A stretch of DNA of 64,000 nt from JBHOQS01 sp042408875 (GTDB taxonomy: Bacteria > Chloroflexota > UBA11872 > JBHOQS01). The number at the start of each line of letters is the position of its first letter. The first letter of the stretch is position 1. Below are positions 59,660-64,000 of the stretch, in pieces. Under the pieces are notes generated by a model. It did no database searches and was not told the DNA's origin. It saw only the letters and a list, made by a program, of their open reading frames with translations. The position numbers and the translations under genes are program-made. The DNA lies in NCBI GenBank assembly GCA_042408875.1, contig JBHOQS010000019.1, positions 62,001-126,000 of the forward strand, in the 5' to 3' direction.

Positions 59660-59878
59660 TGCAACGGGGTGCACGCCCGGCCTGGAGGGGCGGGGGTGGC
59701 TGCGTGGCAGAAGCAACTCGCCCGCGCAGCACGCCCGGACACCGCAGAGCGGCATGCTGGGGGCGTGCCCGCGCCAAGGGGCGGAGGTCGGGGCAGGCGC
59801 AATCGTCCGGCTGCTGGCAGGAATCGCCCGCGCCAGGGCAGGCAGGGCTCCCGCTTCCCTGCCTGCCTCCTGTACCGG

Positions 59879-61369
59879 CTAGACGAAGCCCGACTCCTGC
59901 ATGAGCCGTGAGGCCTGGGAGTGGTAGTAGACGCGGCAGGGAGCCTGGCTGGGCTCAAAGCGGTCGGGCAGGCGCGCCGGTAGCTCCTGACCGAGGAACT
60001 GCTCCAGGCGGCGGCGATATTCCGCCGCGATGTCGGGATGCTCGGCGATCACGTTGCGCTGCTCGGCGGGATCAGCGCGCAGATCAAACAGCCGTGGGTT
60101 GTCATCTGGCCGCTCGAAGTTCACGATGTAATTCCAGTCTTTCGAGCGCACGGCCGCCCAGTCCCCCCAGCCGGTGATCACATAATCACGATTCTCGCGG
60201 GCGCGGCGGATGCTCTCCTCCAACCCGGCCGTCTCGCCTGCAGCGGCGCGCAAGAGCGGCAGCACGCTGCGGCCGGCTAGTGGGCGGTCTGCCTCGGGGA
60301 GCTCGGGTGCGGGCACATCCAGCATGTCCAGGATGGTCGGCACAACGTCCTGGGTCATCACGAACTCGTCCACCGTCTTGCCGCGGCCGCCTGGCAGACC
60401 GGGGTGGCGCACGATCCAGTTGAGCTGAGTGTTATGAGCGTAGAGGGCATGCGCGCGCTTGCCGAACTCGCCGTGATCCAGCAGCTCCGTGCCGTGGTCG
60501 CTCAGCAGCATGACGATCGTGTCGTCGAGCCGTCCCAGATCGGCGAGCGTGTTCATCAGCCGGCCTACCCACTCGTCCATGTACGTGACCTCGCCGAGGT
60601 AGAGCGCCTTCGTACGCTCCTTCTCGCGCTCGGTACCGACGCGCGCCGCGGCCGGGGGAAAGATGAACTCGGTGCCTTGGAAGTCGGGGCAGTAGCGATC
60701 GGCGTACTGCCGCGGCGGGTCCCAGGGCTCATGCGGGTCGAACGCCTCGATCCAGAGCAGGAAGGGCCCGTCGGCGTGATTGATGCGCAGCCACTCGATC
60801 GCCCGCTTAAAGACGATGCCCGACGTTAGCGGCTCATCCTGCGAGAACACTCGCTTGTTCAGCAGGTACTGCGCCAGCACCGCGTGCTCGGCCGGCTTGA
60901 AGCCGCCCTTGACACAGCGCTCGGCCTCCTCACGAATGAGTGAGAGCGGTCCGGTCTGCCAGTTATCGCTTTCTTGCCCCCGAATGAAGTCCCAGGAGAG
61001 CCAGCCCCGCGTGAAGTTCTGCGTTGGTTTAAACATATGGTACACGTCGGCGATCAGCGCGGTTTTGTAGCCGCGCGCGAGCAAGGTCTCCGAGAGGGTC
61101 GGTTGCTCCGGGGGGATCTTGTGCCAGCCGCGCGGGGTGGGCCACAGGCCGCGCGTATCAAGGTCGTAGCGCCACGGAAACGAGCGCACGCCCGTCCACA
61201 GGCAGCGCCGCGTCGGGATGGTTGGCTCGCCCTCGCCGAAGGCCGCCGAAAAGCTCACCGCCTCCCTCCGCAGCGCGTCCATGTTCGGCACATGAACGTC
61301 CGTCTCCGGGTACGTATGGTGCACCACGTCATACCGCAGCGTATCGAGTACCATCACCACGACATTCAT
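59879..61369 (-). CDS. Sulfatase-like hydrolase lacking the formylglycine Cys/Ser
   Basis: 496-residue alkaline-phosphatase-superfamily hydrolase. The metal-binding VLDTLRYD lies at the N-terminus and LLSDHGTELLDHGEFGKR in the middle. In sulfatases the nucleophile is made from C/S-x-P-x-R; here the matching motif is T50-I-P-T-R, with Thr at the position. It may therefore be a phosphodiester or phosphonate hydrolase, not a sulfatase. A WDPPRQY segment and a C-terminal subdomain are typical of the fold. The ATG at 61369 is fed by an upstream triplicated ribosome-site unit. The frame is open to 61543 but the added residues are repeat-derived. Confidence 0.85.
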   Translation of the reverse strand: MNVVVMVLDTLRYDVVHHTYPETDVHVPNMDALRREAVSFSAAFGEGEPTIPTRRCLWTGVRSFPWRYDLDTRGLWPTPRGWHKIPPEQPTLSETLLARGYKTALIADVYHMFKPTQNFTRGWLSWDFIRGQESDNWQTGPLSLIREEAERCVKGGFKPAEHAVLAQYLLNKRVFSQDEPLTSGIVFKRAIEWLRINHADGPFLLWIEAFDPHEPWDPPRQYADRYCPDFQGTEFIFPPAAARVGTEREKERTKALYLGEVTYMDEWVGRLMNTLADLGRLDDTIVMLLSDHGTELLDHGEFGKRAHALYAHNTQLNWIVRHPGLPGGRGKTVDEFVMTQDVVPTILDMLDVPAPELPEADRPLAGRSVLPLLRAAAGETAGLEESIRRARENRDYVITGWGDWAAVRSKDWNYIVNFERPDDNPRLFDLRADPAEQRNVIAEHPDIAAEYRRRLEQFLGQELPARLPDRFEPSQAPCRVYYHSQASRLMQESGFV

Positions 61370-61417
61370 GGTTCTCCTCACCTGAGGTTCTCCGCATCTG
61401 AGGTTCTCCGCATCTGA
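61370..61417. repeat. Triplicated 16-bp unit carrying the ribosome-binding site
   Basis: Three 16-base units (61370-61385, 61386-61401, 61402-61417) directly precede the sulfatase-like gene on the minus strand. Each includes GGAGAACC or GAGGAGAACC in the direction of the gene; the unit next to the ATG differs at two or three positions. Ribosome-site copies are thus tandemly repeated. Confidence 0.85.
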
Positions 61418-61480
61418 ACGGATGCTCTGGCTCCCCCAGTCCAAGGGCCGAGATATATCCCAGAACGGAGATATACAGGT

Positions 61481-61569
61481 CCAAGGTATATCCAAGGTAT
61501 ATCCAAAGATATATACAGGTACATACAGGACCGAGACATACACGCAGTGAATATGACAGTGAATATGAC
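61481..61569. repeat. 11-bp and 12-bp tandem repeats
   Basis: TCCAAGGTATA is repeated about three times (61481-61513, last unit diverged), followed further on by CAGTGAATATGA twice (61546-61557 and 61558-61569). Confidence 0.8.
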
Positions 61570-61827
61570 AAGGTATAGCTTAATAGATCCGAGCAGCTGT
61601 CCCGCTCACGCTCATGCGCCAGCGCTCGGCGCGGCTGTTCAGGCTCCCGCCACCGGCCGGGCTACTGTACCTGACCCGAAATGAGAGTTCAAGCAGGAAC
61701 AGGCACGCGCACGTTTCGTGCCAGATGTATGGTCTGTACGTCACCTGCTAGCCTGATCCCAACGTCGGGCAGCGCGTTTTTCCGCAGGCAGCGCGGGCGG
61801 CGCACACAGGTGTGCCCGAACTGCCGT

Positions 61828-61857
61828 GTGGAAATGCTCAGAGTGGAAATGCTCAGA
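61828..61857. repeat. 15-bp tandem duplication
   Basis: GTGGAAATGCTCAGA is duplicated perfectly at 61828-61842 and 61843-61857. Confidence 0.85.
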
Positions 61858-61935
61858 TTCTGGCCTGTCTAGCGTATGAATGTCTATGTCCAGCGTCCAC
61901 GTACAATGTCTATGTAGTCGTCTACCGGATACTGC

Positions 61936-62175
61936 CTATCGGAGAAAGATCAGGAGCATCGAGAAGAAGCCAACGATGAGAAAGCCAACTCCCAGGAGCG
62001 CGGCGAGGTTGCGGGCGATCCACGCCTGGGACTCCTGGAGGCGAATGCCAGCCAGCCTGCGCAGCAGCGCAGCGGTCCACCGGCTGAGGGGCGCGTTAAA
62101 GACGATCAAGAGCGCTCCCCAGAGTAGCACGACCGCGCTAGCAATGCGCTGAGCGATCTCCACCTGCGGACTCAT
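61936..62175 (-). CDS. Small membrane protein, 79 aa
   Basis: 79 residues with two transmembrane segments (ASAVVLLWGALLIVFNAP and AALLGVGFLIVGFFSMLLIFL) joined by an amphipathic, Arg-rich loop. No known family is recognised. The ATG at 62175 has a GTGGAG sequence 6-7 bases upstream. It lies between the oxidase gene upstream and the repeat-filled spacer. Probably a true gene because its codon use matches its neighbours. Confidence 0.55.
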   Translation of the reverse strand: MSPQVEIAQRIASAVVLLWGALLIVFNAPLSRWTAALLRRLAGIRLQESQAWIARNLAALLGVGFLIVGFFSMLLIFLR

Positions 62176-62196
62176 GGCTCTAGGATCCTGCGAGGA

Positions 62197-63309
62197 TCAG
62201 ACACACTCAACGCAGCGCGTCGGCCGGAAGGCAGCAAGCCGCGCGTCGGCCAGCCCGGTGGTGATCTCGCGGGCTACGATCTCACCGAGCAGCGCGCACA
62301 GTGTGATGCCGCTGTGGGTGACGGCCAGGTACAGACCTTGGCGGCCTTCGACAGGCCCGACGATCGGGTAGCCGTCAGCCGGCATTGGCCGGATGCCTAC
62401 CCGGGCTTCTGTGATCGTGGCGTGCTCCAGAGCCGGCACATAGCGCCGGGCACGGCGCAACAGCTCAGCGCAGCCGGGCAGCGCCGGATCAGGCGGCGTG
62501 TCCGGTCCGACCGTGGTGTCGGTGCTCTCGTCCTGAAGCACCAGCCGCCCGCCGGGCTCGGGCCGGAAATGTACCCCGGGTGCGTGGATCACCCGGCGCA
62601 CCGCCGGAGCAACAGGCGAGGTGGCGGCCAGGAGGCCGCAGGTAGGCGCGAGCGGGACGCGCACGCCCGCCGTCGCGGCAACCTGATCTGTCCAGCGCCC
62701 GGCGGCAAGCACAACCCATGCCGCGCCGATGCGCTCACCTGAGGCCAGGCGCACGCCCGCCACACGTGCGCCCGCATACTCAAGTGCTGCGACCGGCGCA
62801 TGGCTGCGCACCTGCGCACCCAGCCTGGCGGCGGCTGCGGCAACCCCCTGGGCGAAGGCCGGCCCCTCAACCCAGGCCTCATCGGGATAGTATGCCGCAG
62901 CAGCCATGCTATCGAGGCGCAAGTGCGGCTCCAGCTCCTGCGCCTGGGCGGCGTCCAATATCTGCACGCGGTAGCCCCAGGCGCGCAACCGCTCGACCTT
63001 CTCTAGCAGCCGCCGATGAGCGGCCTCGTCGGCTACCCATTCCAGGTTACCATCCTGGTGCAGCCAGGGCGCCCCACCGAGGGCATCGCGCAGGCGGCGG
63101 TGCGCGGCGATACCCTCAGCGTTCAGGCGATGGTAGGCCAGCGGCGTCTTGGCGTTGCTATTCACCCAGGCGAAGCTGGTGGCGGACGTGCCATGACCGG
63201 GCGCAGCACGATCGAGCAGCGTCACCTGTGCCCCGGCGTGTGCCAGCCAGTACGCGATGCTCACCCCGACGACCCCGGCCCCGACCACCACGACATCCGG
63301 CGCCGGCAT
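62197..63309 (-). CDS. FAD-dependent oxidoreductase, DAO family
   Basis: 370-residue flavoprotein of the D-amino-acid oxidase/glycine oxidase/sarcosine oxidase type. The FAD-binding dinucleotide motif VVVGAGVVGVSIAYWLA lies at the N-terminus, followed by the LLDRAAPGHGTSATSFAWVN segment. An AWVVLAAGRWTDQVAA strand and GIRPMPADGYPIVGP near the C-terminus complete the FAD site. It would oxidise an amino acid or N-methyl amine, producing an imine. The ATG at 63309 has GGAGGAGGG 12 bases upstream; a longer frame to 63348 is less likely. It is followed by the small membrane-protein gene. Confidence 0.88.
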   Translation of the reverse strand: MPAPDVVVVGAGVVGVSIAYWLAHAGAQVTLLDRAAPGHGTSATSFAWVNSNAKTPLAYHRLNAEGIAAHRRLRDALGGAPWLHQDGNLEWVADEAAHRRLLEKVERLRAWGYRVQILDAAQAQELEPHLRLDSMAAAAYYPDEAWVEGPAFAQGVAAAAARLGAQVRSHAPVAALEYAGARVAGVRLASGERIGAAWVVLAAGRWTDQVAATAGVRVPLAPTCGLLAATSPVAPAVRRVIHAPGVHFRPEPGGRLVLQDESTDTTVGPDTPPDPALPGCAELLRRARRYVPALEHATITEARVGIRPMPADGYPIVGPVEGRQGLYLAVTHSGITLCALLGEIVAREITTGLADARLAAFRPTRCVECV

Positions 63310-63401
63310 GAGGTTATTCCCTCCTCCAGGCCCGCTTACCCGCTCCATGCCCGTCTGCTCTGTACAAATGCCATGCCCAATGCGCGCAAAGTCCAGCCAA
63401 C

Positions 63402-64000
63402 CTAGCGGCCCCGGCCGCGCACCACTGCGGCAGCAGTCATGGCTGGGTACTCGAGGTCATCAGCCAGCGCGTCCTTGAACGTACTGATCAGCGCCCAGCG
63501 ATCGTGCCCCGACGTGTTCGGGAACGAGGCGTGCAGCGTCAGATCGTGGAAAATAACGGCGCCTCCGGCCGGCACCGGGGCCGCCACGACCAGTGACTGA
63601 TCGATCATACGCTCGTCCAGACGATGCCCGAAGCCCTCTCCGGCGGGCCCGCGCTGATGCTCCACCGGCAGCCAGTGTGAGCCGCGCACCAGCTTCAGGC
63701 AGCCGTTCGTCTCGTCAGCATCGTCCAGGGCCACCCACATGTTGATCTTATGGCAGCCCTTCCAGTACGGCCAGTCCTGGTGCCACGGCGTGCCGTAGGT
63801 GGTGTCCTCGCTCTTGAAGACGACCTTGTCGCTCCAGAACATGATGTTGGGCCCGATGATCGGCTCGAGCAGGCTCAGCACGCGCGGGTCTCGGTTGAAC
63901 CGACGGAACACCTCGCTGCGGATGGACATCCCCACGTACACGCCGGCCTGGAGGAATCTCGGGGGCTGCTCACCGCGAGCCCGCGCTTCGGCCGTGACCT
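63402..64000 (-). CDS. Phytanoyl-CoA dioxygenase family protein (5' end cut by window edge)
   Basis: Fe(II)/2-oxoglutarate-dependent dioxygenase. The H-x-D iron motif is in TPWHQDWPYW, and the distal His lies in FHDLTLHASFPNTSG, followed by the Arg in HDRWAL that binds 2-oxoglutarate. A frame runs open to base 64000, so the N-terminus is outside; a GTG at 63941 is a possible internal start. At least 199 residues are present. Substrate may be a fatty-acid CoA, an alkaloid or another small molecule; the family is broad. Confidence 0.88.
   Translation of the reverse strand, partial: VTAEARARGEQPPRFLQAGVYVGMSIRSEVFRRFNRDPRVLSLLEPIIGPNIMFWSDKVVFKSEDTTYGTPWHQDWPYWKGCHKINMWVALDDADETNGCLKLVRGSHWLPVEHQRGPAGEGFGHRLDERMIDQSLVVAAPVPAGGAVIFHDLTLHASFPNTSGHDRWALISTFKDALADDLEYPAMTAAAVVRGRGR

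Larger units (their letters stand above)
61418..61935. other. 518-bp AT-rich spacer of tandem repeats, no gene
   Basis: It includes 11-base units TCCAAGGTATA at 61481-61513, a 12-base duplication CAGTGAATATGA at 61546-61569, and a 15-base duplication GTGGAAATGCTCAGA at 61828-61857. A pair of AATGTCTATGT copies lies near 61876 and 61905. Open frames here are repeat artefacts. Confidence 0.6.

Noticed and set aside
61370..61543. 58-residue N-terminal extension of the sulfatase-like protein
   Set aside because: It is encoded by tandem repeats, while the ATG at 61369 gives the normal N-terminus of the fold and has a good ribosome site.

Overview
The window is 64 kb of high-GC bacterial DNA, densely packed with about 55 protein genes on both strands. 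It has no rRNA, no tRNA that I can defend, no transposase, no phage genes and no CRISPR array. Gene content suggests a heterotrophic, facultatively respiring member of the Chloroflexota. That placement is an inference, not proven. It rests on a three-domain NirK, many sugar-acid and Gfo/Idh/MocA enzymes, a HlyD protein with a very long repeat-built coiled coil, AT-rich spacers made of short tandem duplications, and frequent GTG starts with strong AGGAGG ribosome sites.

Layout. 1-10.3 kb: hydroxyacid dehydrogenase (cut by the left edge), PlsC acyltransferase, an Asp-box protein carrying a 9-bp minisatellite, the two AcnX subunits, DinB, then a run of sugar-acid genes (uronate-dehydrogenase-like epimerase, two enolase-superfamily dehydratases) and a glycosyltransferase. 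10.3-15.5 kb: base-excision repair (Nth, AlkA), patatin, and an alcohol-dehydrogenase-like MDR. 15.4-24.8 kb: carbohydrate island with an SLH-like surface protein, GH29, GH5, an orphan sugar-binding lipoprotein with a deacetylase-like protein behind a 21-bp palindrome, a Gfo paralogue lacking the usual lysine, and a xylose-isomerase-like protein. 25-27.4 kb: a large protein with a nucleoside-phosphorylase-like C-terminus, and Hsp20.

27.8-31.4 kb: a four-gene leftward operon: Rrf2/NsrR-type Fe-S regulator, copper nitrite reductase, cupredoxin lipoprotein and a Sco1-PCuAC fusion. This is a compact nitrite-respiration and copper-loading unit. 31.6-37.4 kb: Gfo enzymes, ceramidase-like protein, F420/NADP-type reductase, MBL-fold hydrolase, and a decayed hicBA toxin-antitoxin remnant. 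37.5-42.4 kb: histidine kinase, CheA-REC hybrid and two CheW proteins. 42.6-50.6 kb: malic enzyme, thioredoxin-like ferredoxin, AspS, PncC, epimerase, Gfo. 50.6-53.3 kb: SagB-type oxidoreductase, DUF2085 membrane protein, glutaredoxin-like protein. 53.3-59.6 kb: an ABC-2 exporter operon (two ATPases, permease, HlyD) led by a TetR protein with two HTH domains, behind a consensus promoter studded with GTAC half-sites. 59.9-64 kb: sulfatase-like hydrolase with Thr at the usual formylglycine position, a small membrane protein, a DAO-type oxidase, and a phytanoyl-CoA dioxygenase cut by the right edge.

The most notable items are the double-HTH TetR and its promoter, the nirK operon, the phosphorylase-like protein, the hicBA remnant, two copies of a palindromic TACTGCGTA repeat, and the widespread 11-16 bp tandem duplications at gene boundaries. 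I did not find a clear new defence or mobile system.
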